DNA from: CBDDFV01 sp965227335 | Lineage (GTDB): Bacteria; Planctomycetota; Phycisphaerae; Phycisphaerales; SM1A02 | NCBI GenBank assembly: GCA_965227335.1 | Contig: CBDDFV010000012.1 | Coordinates: forward strand, 1 to 64,000 | DNA length: 64,000 bases | Reading direction: 5' to 3' | Part shown: one piece after another, positions 17,105-26,885 of the stretch | Layout: each line of letters opens with the position of its first letter | Position numbering within the stretch: position 1 is the first letter of the stretch | Program-made: the position numbers and the translations under genes | The notes under the pieces: generated by a model | Database searches by the model: none | Told to the model about the DNA's origin: nothing | What the model saw: only the letters and a program-made list of their open reading frames with translations

Positions 17105-18547
17105 ATGGAGCATCCCGTCCGCACCGTCGCCGGCCGGCTCAGTTTCATCTGTTGCTGGCTGGTCGGGCTGATCCTGAGCCACGCGGCCGCGGCGGACGCG
17201 CCGCCGAACGTCGTGATGATCATCAGCGACGATCAGGGCTGGGCGGACATCGGCTACAACAACCCGCGGGTCTACTCGCCGAACCTCGACCGTCTCGCCG
17301 CCGCCGGCGCCGTGTTCACGAACCACTATGTCATGCCGCAGTGCACGCCGACGCGGGCGGCGCTGATGACCGGTCGGTATCCCAGCCGGTTCGGCGGGGC
17401 CGCGCTGCAGGCGAGCAACGAGCCCGCGTTCCCGCGCGGCACGTCCACGCTCGCCGGGATGCTCCGGGACCACGGGTACAGCACGTTTCTCGCCGGCAAA
17501 TGGCATCTCGGATCGTCGCCGGAGCACGGGCCGAATCACTTTGGATTCGATCACAGTTACGGCTCGCTCGCGGGCGCGGTCGGCATGTACGACCACCGCT
17601 ACCGCGAAGGTCCGTTCGAGCACACCTGGCATCGCGACCACGAACGTATCCCGGGCGCCGAGAACGGGACGCACGCGACCGATCTCGTCACGGCCGAGGC
17701 GGTGCGGGTCATCGAAGCGGAGCATGAAGGCCCGTTCTTCCTCTACCTCCCCTACCACGCCGTGCATACGCCGCTCGACGAACGGGGCCGATTCGTCGAC
17801 ACGCCGATGACGCTTGATGAACAGACGAACCGATGGCGGAACGAGGACGAGATCGAATGGTTCAACGATCCCGCCGGGCTGATCCAGTCGGAGCCGGATC
17901 CGGAGAAGCGTCTGTTCCTCGCGGCGGTGCATCACTTCGATCATGCGGTGGGTCAGGTCGTCGCCGCGCTCGAGCGCACGGGTCAGCGCGAGAACACGCT
18001 CATTCTGTTCTCGTCCGACAACGGGCCCGAGGTCACCTGGACGGCGGTCGACGCGTACCCCGATACGCTGGCCCTGACCGACTTCAACCAGCCGTCGCCA
18101 TGGCGTGGCCGCAAGCTCGACGTCTGGGAGGGCGGGATCCGAGTCCCGGCGTTCGCCAACTGGCCCGGGCGGATCGAGCCGCGCGAGATCGACCAGCCCG
18201 TCCACATCATCGACTGGTTCCCGACGCTGGCCGCGATCATCGGCGCGGCGGCGCCGGACGACCTCGACGGCATCGACATCTCAGCGATGGTGTTCGGCGG
18301 CCCACCGCCGGCGGAGCGGGATCTCTACTGGACGTGGGGTCGCACGATGAACCGGTGGGCATTGCGCCAGGGTCGGTGGAAGATCGTGAAGTACGGGCGC
18401 GGGGCGCCGGCGGACGCGGACGCGTGGCGGCTGTTCGATCTCCAGGCGGATCCGGCGGAGACGACCGATGTCGCCGCGCAGTATCCGGATGTGGTGAGCG
18501 AGTTGCGCGCCCGGTTTCTCGCCCAACGGGCCCGGAACGCCGAGTGA
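17105..18547 (+). CDS. arylsulfatase-type sulfatase, secreted
   Basis: The 480-residue protein starts at ATG 17105 with a signal peptide ('FICCWLVGLILSHAAAA'). 'PNVVMIISDDQGWADIGY' gives the metal-binding Asp pair. 'QCTPTRAALMTGRYPSRFGG' holds the C-x-P-x-R formylglycine motif with Cys80. 'GKWHLG', 'LYLPYHAVHTPLD', 'ILFSSDNGPE' and 'RGRKLDVWEGGIRVPAF' are the other hallmark segments. It hydrolyses sulfate esters, probably on polysaccharides, in the periplasm or outside; a formylglycine-generating enzyme must be encoded elsewhere. The long open frame upstream is chance read-through of the repeat array. A TAGAAT hexamer at 17059-17064 is a plausible -10. A dockerin tail is absent. Confidence 0.9.
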   Translation: MEHPVRTVAGRLSFICCWLVGLILSHAAAADAPPNVVMIISDDQGWADIGYNNPRVYSPNLDRLAAAGAVFTNHYVMPQCTPTRAALMTGRYPSRFGGAALQASNEPAFPRGTSTLAGMLRDHGYSTFLAGKWHLGSSPEHGPNHFGFDHSYGSLAGAVGMYDHRYREGPFEHTWHRDHERIPGAENGTHATDLVTAEAVRVIEAEHEGPFFLYLPYHAVHTPLDERGRFVDTPMTLDEQTNRWRNEDEIEWFNDPAGLIQSEPDPEKRLFLAAVHHFDHAVGQVVAALERTGQRENTLILFSSDNGPEVTWTAVDAYPDTLALTDFNQPSPWRGRKLDVWEGGIRVPAFANWPGRIEPREIDQPVHIIDWFPTLAAIIGAAAPDDLDGIDISAMVFGGPPPAERDLYWTWGRTMNRWALRQGRWKIVKYGRGAPADADAWRLFDLQADPAETTDVAAQYPDVVSELRARFLAQRARNAE

Positions 18548-18836
18548 TCCGGATCAGGATCGCTGTTGCTGCTGAATCCGCCAACGGAGGGTCGCCACTG
18601 CGATCGCCCTGATGGTCCTCGGGCCCGGCGGGGCGATGTTTTGCGGACGTCGCCGAACGCCCACCCTGAAACCGGGTCCCGACTGAGCCGGGAACGGCGC
18701 CCCGTGTGGACGCCCCGGCCCACGTCGGGACCCCGGGAATCCCCGGGCGGACGGCGAGATCGCGGTCGGCGATCGCCCGGGGGCGTGCTATACTCCGGGC
18801 ACGGGGAAGCCGCGGCGCTCGCGCCAACGCTTCAAT

Positions 18837-18925
18837 GGACAGGTGGCCGAGCGGCTGAAGGCACCGGTTTGCTAAACCGGCGTAGGGTTAAGGCTCTACC
18901 GCGGGTTCGAATCCCGCCCTGTCCG
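18837..18925 (+). tRNA. tRNA-Ser(GCT)
   Basis: The 89-nt cloverleaf has acceptor GGACAGG/CCTGTCC, D arm 'TGGCCGAGCGGCTGAAGGC', anticodon stem CCGGT/ACCGG around loop TTGCTAA (anticodon GCT), a long class-II variable arm and T loop GGTTCGAATCC. Discriminator is G, as normal for Ser. CCA is not encoded. A TATACT hexamer at 18789-18794 is a likely -10, and a T6 run directly after position 18925 may end transcription. Confidence 0.97.
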
Positions 18926-18972
18926 TTTTTTCTTGCGCCGGCCCCGGCCGGACCGCCAGAGGGGACCCCATC

Positions 18973-19368
18973 GTGCGCACGCTCGTTCTCTTCGCGATCG
19001 CCTCGCTCGTCATCGGCGGATTCATGACCAACGAAGTCGCACGCTGGTGCGCGGCCGAGAAGGGTCGCCCGGGACAGACCATCCGCCAGCCCGGCCTCAA
19101 CGCCTCCGCCGACGAGGACGCCCTGCGACTCGACCTCGACATGGACTTCGCCATGGAAGCCGGCCTGCCCCTCCGCTCCCACCGCTGGAGCGCCGATGTC
19201 GATCTCGATCTCGCCAACCTGAACGACCCGCAGCTGGCCGTGATGTCCGGACCGAAGATCATGCCCGTCGGGTTCGTGGCGAACACCGTGGTCTACGCCG
19301 CGCTGCTGTTCGTCGGCTGCCTCGGCGTCATGCGGCTGACGGGCGGGAAGCGCCGACCTGCCGACTGA
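18973..19368 (+). CDS. small membrane protein of unknown function
   Basis: The 131-residue protein has hydrophobic segments at both ends (residues about 3-20, 'LVLFAIASLVIGGFM', and about 98-118, 'GFVANTVVYAALLFVGCLGV') with a charged, probably extracytoplasmic loop between them rich in Asp and Leu ('DALRLDLDMDFAMEAGL'). Start is GTG 18973, preceded by GAGGGG at a fair distance. I do not recognise a family. It lies 47 bp after tRNA-Ser and converges with another membrane protein gene, 9 bp away. Confidence 0.5.
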   Translation: MRTLVLFAIASLVIGGFMTNEVARWCAAEKGRPGQTIRQPGLNASADEDALRLDLDMDFAMEAGLPLRSHRWSADVDLDLANLNDPQLAVMSGPKIMPVGFVANTVVYAALLFVGCLGVMRLTGGKRRPAD

Positions 19369-19377
19369 TCTTCGCGG

Positions 19378-19866
19378 TCACGTCCACCACAGACGCTGGC
19401 TCGCCACCTCGCCGAAGAACTCGCCGCCCGGCGCACCATCGTGAAAGAGCGGGGAAACAACCACCAGCGCGGCGGTCACCATCATGTTCCCGATGGCGAT
19501 CACCATCGGGTCGAACCAGTACGACCAACCGATCAGCACGTCCGCGTCCGACGTCGGCATGCCCCAGATCGCCCAGCCGATGTGGTTGGAGATCATGACG
19601 AGCAACGTCAACGTCGCGGCGAGCCACGTCACGAGACCGCCCGTCATCCCCGCCGCACTCTGGACGATCCCGAACATCGCCCACGCGACGGCGACGGTGA
19701 TGAAGAATCGAAGGACCGCGGACCCGACGACCATCGGGGCGAGGACCGCGGCCGGGGTGAGCAGGACGGCCAGGGCGAGCGCGAACAGCCCGCCCCAGAC
19801 GATCGCGCGGCAGAGACCTCGGGCGGGCGTCCAATGACTGGCATGACTGGCGGCAGGACGGGTCAT
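19378..19866 (-). CDS. four-helix membrane protein of unknown function
   Basis: I place the start at ATG 19866 (MTRPAASHASHW), because the longer open frame above it is unconserved Arg-rich read-through. The 162 residues contain about four membrane helices ('IVWGGLFALALAVLLTPAA', 'VLRFFITVAVAWAMFGIV', 'GLVTWLAATLTLLVMI', 'VIAIGNMMVTAALVVV'). No family is recognised. It is divergent from the propeller/dockerin gene at 20059. Confidence 0.5.
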   Translation of the reverse strand: MTRPAASHASHWTPARGLCRAIVWGGLFALALAVLLTPAAVLAPMVVGSAVLRFFITVAVAWAMFGIVQSAAGMTGGLVTWLAATLTLLVMISNHIGWAIWGMPTSDADVLIGWSYWFDPMVIAIGNMMVTAALVVVSPLFHDGAPGGEFFGEVASQRLWWT

Positions 19867-20058
19867 GATCTCACCGTCGAATCCGCGACGGAGATTCTCG
19901 TGTCCCGATGCCGTGCTGCCGGGACCAGCGCGGCCGGGCCGGCCCGATCCGGCCCCTCGGAATCCCCTTGCCTCCGCCCCCGACCGGCCGGTATCACTGA
20001 GTGACCGGAGCGCGGCGACCGCTCGCCGCCGCCCTTCTGCCGCCAAGGAGAAAGAACA

Positions 20059-22596
20059 ATGCTGTATCTGCTGACCGCGTTCCTCGCCGCCGCGCCCTCG
20101 TCCGGCCCCCTCGCCCCGGTCGACGCACCGGTCACGGTTCGCGCGGCGGAGATCGAGACGATCCACCCCGACGCCGACCTGAAGCGCGTCGCGGCTGACC
20201 AGCGTGTCCTCGTCCAGCCCGCCAACGCCGCCCAGAGCCGACCGAGCGGCGTCGCGGGCTTCGGCGGCGGCGGTCCGTTCACGTTCCTCTTCTCCGGCGA
20301 CGATCCCGAGGGCGATGCGCCGTCCGGCGCGGCGTACACGCCTGACGGTTCGACCATCGTCGTCGCCCATCGCGAGAGCCGGAACCTCATTCTCTGGGAC
20401 GCGGTCACGAAGGCCTTCATCGCGGACATCCCGCTCTCAGGCGCGCCGCAGGGGATCGCGATCTCGCCGGATGGTCAGACCGCGGTCGTTGGTCTGCTGG
20501 ATGTCGAGGGCGTCTCGATCGTCGACCTGGCCGGCCTGAGCGAAACGACAGTGGTTCCACTCGCGGGCAAGTCGACGGGGGCGAGGATCCTCGACGCGGG
20601 TGATCTTGCGGGCGTGGCCCGCCCGTTCGACAGCGCGATCGATGTGATCGACCTCGGCACAAGTACGGTCATCCGGACGATCGAGGACATCAACTTCTCG
20701 CAGACGCTCTCCTTCTCGCCGGAGCCGCCGGCGGTGAGCGTGTCGTACAGCGAGTTCGAGGTCATCGACGCCGATCGCGTGATCAACGCGGACGCCTTTC
20801 TCGACGAAGCGCAGCTCATCGATCTTCGCACCGGCGATGTGATTCGTCTTCCGCTCGCCGACAACCCACGGACGGTCGCGGTGTCGGCGGATCGCACCCG
20901 GGCGGCGATCGCGCACACGTCGTCGACGCAGCTCATCTCCGTCATCGACACGGCGACGAGCAGCGTCGAGTTCACGGTGAACACGCCGCAGAACCTGACG
21001 GGTCCGATCGCGTTGAATCCCGACGGGAGCAAGGCGGCGGTCGGGATCCAGAACGCGTCGCTGATCGTCACGCTCGACACGGGCGTGTCGAGCCCATCGA
21101 TCAACACCGCGAGCGGTTCGCAGATGCTGACGACCGCGGACGGACAGTACGCGTTGCTGGTGGGTTTTCGCGGCGCGCTGCTGAGCTACGCGACGGAGAG
21201 CCTGGTGCTGGAGACCAACAACGCGGTGTCGACCTCTCTCGGCGCGGTGTCGCCGACGGCTCCGCAGGCCGCGCTGTTCTCGACGACGTTCGGCGACGAC
21301 ATGGTCGTCGTGAACACGAACGGCGGGGCGGGCGGGCTCGAGACGTTTCAGCTGTCCGGACCGATCGAGGAGGGCGACCGTTGCCGCACCGTGGCGATCA
21401 CGCCGAATGGCCAGCGGGCGCTGGGCGTGTCGATCTTCTCCGACAACGTGGCGATCGCGGACATCAGCGGGGCGTCGGTCGAGAACCGGGCCCCGGTCGG
21501 TCAGCGGCCCAGCGCGATCGCGGTCTCGCCGGACGGGTCGACCGCGGTGGTCGGCAACCTGGACTCGACGTTCGCCACCGTGATCGACATCGCGAGCGGG
21601 ACGTCGACGGACGTGCCGATCTCGCGTCGGGCGGGCTCGGCGGCGATCTCGCCGGACGGCCAGTTCGCCTACCTCGGCGTCGTCGCGGACGGCGACGGCG
21701 TGTGGCGGATCAACCTCGACACGAACACCGTGCAGGGCCCGAAGCTCCTCACCGGCAACATGGGCGGCGTCGGCTACAGCTACTCGCAGACGAGCGAGAT
21801 CGAGCTTTCGCCGGACGGAACGCTGCTCGCGGTGGCCGGCAGTTTCACCGACAACGTCACCTTCGTGGACGCCGTCAACTGGTCGGTGATCACGTCGACG
21901 CCGACGCCGGGCTTCCCGACGATCCTCGAGTACTCGCCCGACGGTTCGCGTCTCTACGTCGCGTGTCGCAACGCCGATGTGGTGCGCGAGATCGACACCG
22001 CGACATTCAACGTCGTGCGCACGCTCAACGTCGGCGATCAGCCGTGGCACCTCGCGGCGACCGACGACACGCTCTACGTCCACAACTGGGGCGGTCAGAA
22101 CATCCAGCGCATCGATCTCTTCAGCGGACTCGTCACCAACACGCGGAACCTCGTGCAGACCGCGGCGGCCGTGGCCCTCGACGACGTCGGCGGACGCGTG
22201 CTGGTCGGGCGCGGCGCCTTCACGACCACGGTCGGCGGCGACGTCGGTTTCGAACAGACGCAGGACGGCACGCTCGAGATTCTCGACGCCCTCGATCTGA
22301 CGCTGATCGAAGCGCTCTCAATCGGCAAGGCGCCGTCGGCCATCGCGGTGAGCGCGTCGGGCGGAACCGCCGCCCTCGCGGCGCCGAACGGCGACGGCCT
22401 CGTCCTCGTCGACCTCGGCGGCGAGAAGACCAAATGCGTCGGCGACTTCTCCGGCGACGGCGAAGTGGGACCGGACGATCTCGCAACCCTGCTCGCCCAA
22501 TGGGGCGGACCGGGCGACGCGGACCTTGACGAGAGCGGCGACGTCGGCGCGCCGGATCTCGCGATTCTGCTCGCCGCGTGGGGGGACTGTCCGTGA
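20059..22596 (+). CDS. secreted YVTN-type beta-propeller protein with dockerin-like tail
   Basis: A good ribosome site (AAGGAG) lies before ATG 20059. The 845-residue product has a short signal (MLYLLTAFLAAAPSSG) and many propeller blades of the 'AISPDGQTAVVG', 'AVSPDGSTAVVGN', 'ELSPDGTLLAVAG', 'EYSPDGSRLYVAC' type, each followed by 'V.DIATG'-like strands, probably two seven-bladed propellers. The C-terminus has dockerin-like loops 'GDFSGDGEVGPDDLATLL' and 'DLDESGDVGAPDLAILL'. It is presumably exported and anchored like the FG-GAP proteins. Its stop is 3 bp from the stop of the converging DUF748 gene. No enzyme motif is seen. Confidence 0.75.
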   Translation: MLYLLTAFLAAAPSSGPLAPVDAPVTVRAAEIETIHPDADLKRVAADQRVLVQPANAAQSRPSGVAGFGGGGPFTFLFSGDDPEGDAPSGAAYTPDGSTIVVAHRESRNLILWDAVTKAFIADIPLSGAPQGIAISPDGQTAVVGLLDVEGVSIVDLAGLSETTVVPLAGKSTGARILDAGDLAGVARPFDSAIDVIDLGTSTVIRTIEDINFSQTLSFSPEPPAVSVSYSEFEVIDADRVINADAFLDEAQLIDLRTGDVIRLPLADNPRTVAVSADRTRAAIAHTSSTQLISVIDTATSSVEFTVNTPQNLTGPIALNPDGSKAAVGIQNASLIVTLDTGVSSPSINTASGSQMLTTADGQYALLVGFRGALLSYATESLVLETNNAVSTSLGAVSPTAPQAALFSTTFGDDMVVVNTNGGAGGLETFQLSGPIEEGDRCRTVAITPNGQRALGVSIFSDNVAIADISGASVENRAPVGQRPSAIAVSPDGSTAVVGNLDSTFATVIDIASGTSTDVPISRRAGSAAISPDGQFAYLGVVADGDGVWRINLDTNTVQGPKLLTGNMGGVGYSYSQTSEIELSPDGTLLAVAGSFTDNVTFVDAVNWSVITSTPTPGFPTILEYSPDGSRLYVACRNADVVREIDTATFNVVRTLNVGDQPWHLAATDDTLYVHNWGGQNIQRIDLFSGLVTNTRNLVQTAAAVALDDVGGRVLVGRGAFTTTVGGDVGFEQTQDGTLEILDALDLTLIEALSIGKAPSAIAVSASGGTAALAAPNGDGLVLVDLGGEKTKCVGDFSGDGEVGPDDLATLLAQWGGPGDADLDESGDVGAPDLAILLAAWGDCP

Positions 22597-22599
22597 GGT

Positions 22600-25500
22600 T
22601 CAGCCGCCGCTGAGCAGTTCGAACACGGCCTTCGGACCCGCCTCGACCGGCGCCGCGCCGGCGAGGCGTTCGACCGCCTGCACCCGCTCCGTCGCGAGTC
22701 CGCTCTGCTCGGTCAGCACCTGCACGACGCGCTCCGCCCGCTGCCGGGCGAGCTGCGGGAGCGCATCGTCGGCGAGTTCGATGGAGGCGAGCAGGCGTTC
22801 CCGCATGACCGCGGGGTCCGCCGCGGCCTGGTCCGGCCGGCCGGGCGGAATCGGCACGCGGACCCGGGCCTCGTCGGGGAATCGGGTGGCGAAGAGGTCC
22901 TGGAGCGCCGCCTCGATCGTTGCGGCGCCCTGACTGCGGCGTTCGTCGATCAACGTCTGCAGCCGCGCTTCGCGCAATGCAACCGCGTCCGCCTCATCGG
23001 TCACGCCCTGGACGACGAGGCGAAGCGAGGGCCGCTGGTTGAGCGCGCGGGCGAGCGTATCGATGCGATCGGCGGACCCCGGCGCGAGTTGCGCGAGTCC
23101 CGGCTGGAACGCGACCTGCGAGAGATCAACGTCGTCGCCGGCCCCGACGAGGTTGCCGATGAGTCGGAACGGCGCCTTCGCCACGTTGCCCACGACATTC
23201 CCCACCGCGGACCAGATGACATCGCCGATCGAGAAATTCGGGTCGTTGACATCGCCCGACAGGCCGACGTTGATCGCGATCACGTCGTCGCCGTCGCGGA
23301 GAAGATCGAGGCCCAGTTTCACCGGCGCCTTGATCGCGCTCGGGCTCTGCACTTTCGAGCCCAGACGGAATGAACGGAGCTTCGCGTCGATGCGACCGTC
23401 GAGCCGGCCCTGCTCCACCTTGACCGGCATCGACAGCGACAGGCGCCCGCTGTCGATCGCGTAGCCGAGTTGCGGCGCCGCCCGCGGACTGAAGGGGCGC
23501 ATCGGCAGATCCTCGACGGACACGTTGACGTCGACGAACGGCGTCGACCGAAACGCATCCACCGCGCCGGAAACGCCGACCACGCCCACCTCCGCCACCT
23601 GCGTACGCACGTCCACCGTCGCCGGCGCGCCCCCCGCGGTGTCGAAATTCTCGACCGTGAGCTCGAAACCGGTCCCGCTGACGGCCAGCACGGGATCGAT
23701 CGTCCGATCCGTCACGTCAAAGGCGCCTTGCGTGACCTTGAGCGTCCCCAGACGGATCGCGAGCGGCGGATCAGACACGCCCCCGCCGTCCCCGGACGCC
23801 GCCGGGGACCCGTCCTCGCCCGCCGCCGGCGTCGCCGACGCCGGAATGGTCGCCTTGATCACCGGGCTTTCGAGCGCGATCAGCGCGGCGTCGAACGCCC
23901 GCGTCGTGTCCGACCACTCGAGTCGGCCCGATTCCAGCCGCGCCGACCCGAGGGTGGCGGTGGAATCCCACGGCGCGCCCGCCTCGGCGGAGACGCCCGC
24001 GGCGTTCATGCCGCCGCTCCAGGTGAAGCGAGGCGTCTCGTCGCCGTCGGCTCGCGCCTCGAGCGCGCCGTCGGTCGTCAGTTCATTGAGCGAGGCGTTG
24101 AAATCAGCGTCGTCGAACGTCATCGCGCCCTTGAAGCCGCGCACCGCGACGCGTCCGTCCCACGTCGCCGTCACGCCCGGGCCCTCCTTCGGCGTCCGCA
24201 CGACCGCGTCGCCGTCAAGGGCGAGTGACGTCACGGCGAGCGGCGGCGGGCCCGCGTCACGGCTGGTCGCAAGCTCGGTGAGCGCCACGCGGCCGCCCCA
24301 CGTCGCTTCGTACGTCGTCTCGCTCGCCTTGAACGCCGCCGTCCCGTCGAGTTCGAGCACGCCGGACGTCAGGGTCGCGCCATTGAGCGTGTCGGAGATC
24401 TCCCGGGGCAGATACGCCCGGAACGTCGGAATGTCGAGCGTTTCGAGCTTCAGATCCGCCGACGCCCAGCGTTCCGCGGGGTCGAGTTCAAGACTGACCG
24501 AAACCGTCGCGCCGTCCGGGGTCGACGCGGAGAAAGTCGCCGACGTGGTCCGCGTGTTCTCCGTCTGGAAGGGACCGGCCTGCAGCGCGACATTGGTCAG
24601 CGTGACCTCAACCGGCTCCGACGTGGACTGATCATCAAAGAAGATGGTCGACTCCGACACGTCGACTTCGGTCGCCGCGATCGACCAGCCGGCGATGAGG
24701 TCCTGCGCCAGGTACTCCAGCGCGTCGACGAGTCTGGCGAGCGGGTACTCGACGCCGCCGGAATCGGCGTGCGGGTCCGGCGCGGCGTCAGGGTCGCCAG
24801 CGGGGGCGACGGCCACGAACTCGAACCCGCCGTCCGCATCTCGCCGGATATGGGCGGCGAGGCCGCGCACCTGCGCGCGTTCAAGCGTCAGGCCCTGTCC
24901 GTGCAGGTCCGCATCCAGGCCGCGCACTTCCAGACCGTCCAACTGCAGCATCGTGCGATCCCGCAGAACGAGATGAAGATCGTCGATGTCGGTCTCGACA
25001 AGCGCAACGTTCAGGCGCGGCTCATCGTTGAACGGCGCGAGTTCGTAGTCGATCTCGACGCGGGCGGCGCCCTCGCTGAGATCCAGTCCCGCCGCCTGCC
25101 GGACATACGGTGAGAACGCGGCGAGCGCGAGCGTATCGAGCGTGATGCGTCCCGTGGCGGTCAGCGGATCGAGGCGGAGATCGCCGCGCCACGTCACATC
25201 GCCGCCCGAGGCGAGTTCGGCGGTGATCTCGTGCTCGTTGTCGTGGTCCGGCGCGGTGTCGAACTGGTCGATCGTGAAGTGCAGATCCTCGACCGCGGTC
25301 TCGAACGTCGGCGTCACCGCGCGATCGCGCACGTCGGCGGAACCGTTGACGACGGCGAAGTTCTCAATGATCAGACGAGGGATCTCGCGGGCGGACTCCC
25401 CTCCGCCGGCGTCGTCCGCCGACTTCACCCGCAGGGTCAGCAGGTTGATCGCCCCGTCCTCGCGACGCTCCAACCGCACGTACGGATCGGTCGCCCGCAC

Positions 25501-25863
25501 GTTTCGCAGACGGATTCCGGGGGAGAAGATCGTGCTGATCAACTGCAGATCGCCTTCGCCCCGATCGATGCGGGCGACGAGTTCGCCGTCGCCGTCGACA
25601 ACCTCGAACTGTTCAAGCGCAAGGCGAAGCGTGAAGGGGTTGAACGACACCCGTCCGATCGTGACGGTCCCGTTGATCTGCTCCGACGCCATCGTCGCGC
25701 CGGTGGTGCGCACGAGGTACGGGACGCCGAAGAAGCCGATCAGCGTGTAGGCGGCGAAGAGCAACAGCGCGACAATGAGCAGTCGGCGCGGCCAGCGGCG
25801 ACGACGGGGCGTCTCGGCCTGCTTCGAGTTCGTTTCCTCGGCGGTCTCCGGGGCGTCGCTCAC
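22600..25863 (-). CDS. AsmA-like DUF748 envelope protein
   Basis: I start it at GTG 25863, which overlaps the FKBP gene's TGA (GTGA); the ORF above it is read-through. The 1,087-residue protein has one N-terminal membrane helix ('LLIVALLLFAAYTLIGFFGV', about residues 27-46), then 'RTTGATMASEQINGTVTIG' and 'VSFNPFTLRLALEQFEV', the standard opening of DUF748/AsmA repeat proteins. Long beta-rich repeats follow ('LDLSEGAARVEIDYELA', 'LSLDGDAVVRTPKEG'). The end is 'GRLSLSMPVKVEQGRLDG', a hydrophobic 'KAPFRLIGNLVGAG' segment and an alpha-helical tail. Such proteins bridge or support the outer membrane and may move lipids. It forms an operon with the FKBP lipoprotein. Confidence 0.8.
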   Translation of the reverse strand: MSDAPETAEETNSKQAETPRRRRWPRRLLIVALLLFAAYTLIGFFGVPYLVRTTGATMASEQINGTVTIGRVSFNPFTLRLALEQFEVVDGDGELVARIDRGEGDLQLISTIFSPGIRLRNVRATDPYVRLERREDGAINLLTLRVKSADDAGGGESAREIPRLIIENFAVVNGSADVRDRAVTPTFETAVEDLHFTIDQFDTAPDHDNEHEITAELASGGDVTWRGDLRLDPLTATGRITLDTLALAAFSPYVRQAAGLDLSEGAARVEIDYELAPFNDEPRLNVALVETDIDDLHLVLRDRTMLQLDGLEVRGLDADLHGQGLTLERAQVRGLAAHIRRDADGGFEFVAVAPAGDPDAAPDPHADSGGVEYPLARLVDALEYLAQDLIAGWSIAATEVDVSESTIFFDDQSTSEPVEVTLTNVALQAGPFQTENTRTTSATFSASTPDGATVSVSLELDPAERWASADLKLETLDIPTFRAYLPREISDTLNGATLTSGVLELDGTAAFKASETTYEATWGGRVALTELATSRDAGPPPLAVTSLALDGDAVVRTPKEGPGVTATWDGRVAVRGFKGAMTFDDADFNASLNELTTDGALEARADGDETPRFTWSGGMNAAGVSAEAGAPWDSTATLGSARLESGRLEWSDTTRAFDAALIALESPVIKATIPASATPAAGEDGSPAASGDGGGVSDPPLAIRLGTLKVTQGAFDVTDRTIDPVLAVSGTGFELTVENFDTAGGAPATVDVRTQVAEVGVVGVSGAVDAFRSTPFVDVNVSVEDLPMRPFSPRAAPQLGYAIDSGRLSLSMPVKVEQGRLDGRIDAKLRSFRLGSKVQSPSAIKAPVKLGLDLLRDGDDVIAINVGLSGDVNDPNFSIGDVIWSAVGNVVGNVAKAPFRLIGNLVGAGDDVDLSQVAFQPGLAQLAPGSADRIDTLARALNQRPSLRLVVQGVTDEADAVALREARLQTLIDERRSQGAATIEAALQDLFATRFPDEARVRVPIPPGRPDQAAADPAVMRERLLASIELADDALPQLARQRAERVVQVLTEQSGLATERVQAVERLAGAAPVEAGPKAVFELLSGG

Positions 25864-26606
25864 GGGGAGGCTCCTCCGTCTGCGGCGGTTGACGCCGACG
25901 TGCCGGACGGGATCACTTCCAGAAGGTCGATTTCGTAGACGAGGGTGGCGTCGGGTGGAATCGGCGCGGCGCCGCCCTCGACCCCGGTCGCCCCATACCC
26001 GAGCGCGGGCGGAATCGTGATCCGCCTTCGTTCCCCGACCTTCATGCCTTCCAGGCCGCGCCGCAGACCCGCGACAAGCTGGTCGACCGGCCACGGACCC
26101 GTCGGCTCGGTGAATCGCTGAAAGACGGCGCCGTCGGCGAGCCGTCCGGTCATGCGAACGACGACGGCGCCGTCGGGGTCGACCACGGCGCCGTCGCCGG
26201 GACGCAGCGTGTCGAGGCTGAAGCCGGGGGCGTCGGCGGACGGCGTTGGGTCCGCGGCGGACGCGGCTTCGTCGACGCCGGTCTCGACATCCTCGGACGC
26301 CTCATCGACGGACGCTTCATCGACTGGCGCTTCATCGACTGATGATTCCTCGACGGAGAGGTCGTCCGCCGTCGGGTCGTCACTCGTATCCTCGCCGCGG
26401 TCCGCCTCGGGTGGAGTCGTCCCATCATCATCCGCGGCGGCGTTGGTCGGAGTGGGATCGGCGGACGTCGCCGCCCCGAGCACGGGCGCTGCGTCGAGAT
26501 CGGCGGGCGGCTGGATCGGGGTTTCGGGGATCAGCGCGCAGCCGGCGCCGGCGAGGGCCGCGGCCGTCGCGCACAACATCAGGATGGGGGACCGGCGTGC
26601 GGGCAT
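25860..26606 (-). CDS. FKBP-type peptidyl-prolyl isomerase lipoprotein
   Basis: The 248-residue lipoprotein has lipobox AGAGC (Cys near residue 23). An acidic linker of about 95 residues follows, with repeated VDEAS/VEESS units (about residues 78-108). The C-terminal FKBP domain shows 'DGAVVVRMTGRLADGAVFQR', 'GLRRGLEGMKVGERRRITIP', 'LGYGATGVEG' and 'IPPDATLVYEIDLLEV'. The aromatic and Asp residues of the FKBP pocket are only partly kept, since the family's usual 'YTG...DG..FDSS' reads 'MTGRLADGAVFQR' here. It should act as a prolyl isomerase/chaperone in the periplasm. It is upstream of and overlaps the DUF748 gene. Confidence 0.85.
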   Translation of the reverse strand: MPARRSPILMLCATAAALAGAGCALIPETPIQPPADLDAAPVLGAATSADPTPTNAAADDDGTTPPEADRGEDTSDDPTADDLSVEESSVDEAPVDEASVDEASEDVETGVDEAASAADPTPSADAPGFSLDTLRPGDGAVVDPDGAVVVRMTGRLADGAVFQRFTEPTGPWPVDQLVAGLRRGLEGMKVGERRRITIPPALGYGATGVEGGAAPIPPDATLVYEIDLLEVIPSGTSASTAADGGASP

Positions 26607-26689
26607 ACGGCAATCGTATGCGCCCGCAGTCGTCGTCGCGACCGCACCCGAACGAACGCCGAAGGGCGGCGGGCCGGACTGATCGGAAT

Positions 26690-26762
26690 GGGCTGGGTCG
26701 GATTCGAACCGACGTCTGATCGATTATGAGTCGATTGCTCTGGGCCGCTGAGCTACCAGCCC
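26690..26762 (-). tRNA. tRNA with CAT anticodon (elongator Met or Ile2)
   Basis: The 73-nt cloverleaf on the minus strand has acceptor GGGCTGG/CCAGCCC, D arm 'GCTCAGCGGCCCAGAGC', anticodon stem ATCGA/TCGAT around loop CTCATAA (anticodon CAT), variable loop CAGAC and T loop TTCGAAT. The first pair is G-C, so it is not an initiator with a 1-72 mismatch. Whether C34 is modified to lysidine (Ile2) or left (Met) cannot be decided here. CCA is not encoded. Confidence 0.93.
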
Positions 26763-26885
26763 CGGGTGGCGCGATGACCGCGACCGCCGTATCGTAGTGC
26801 CGCGCGGACGCATCTGTCACCGAGCGTCCTCGTGGATAAGCTGTCGGCGGCGCATGGCGCGGCGGACGGACGGGAGACTCGTCGC

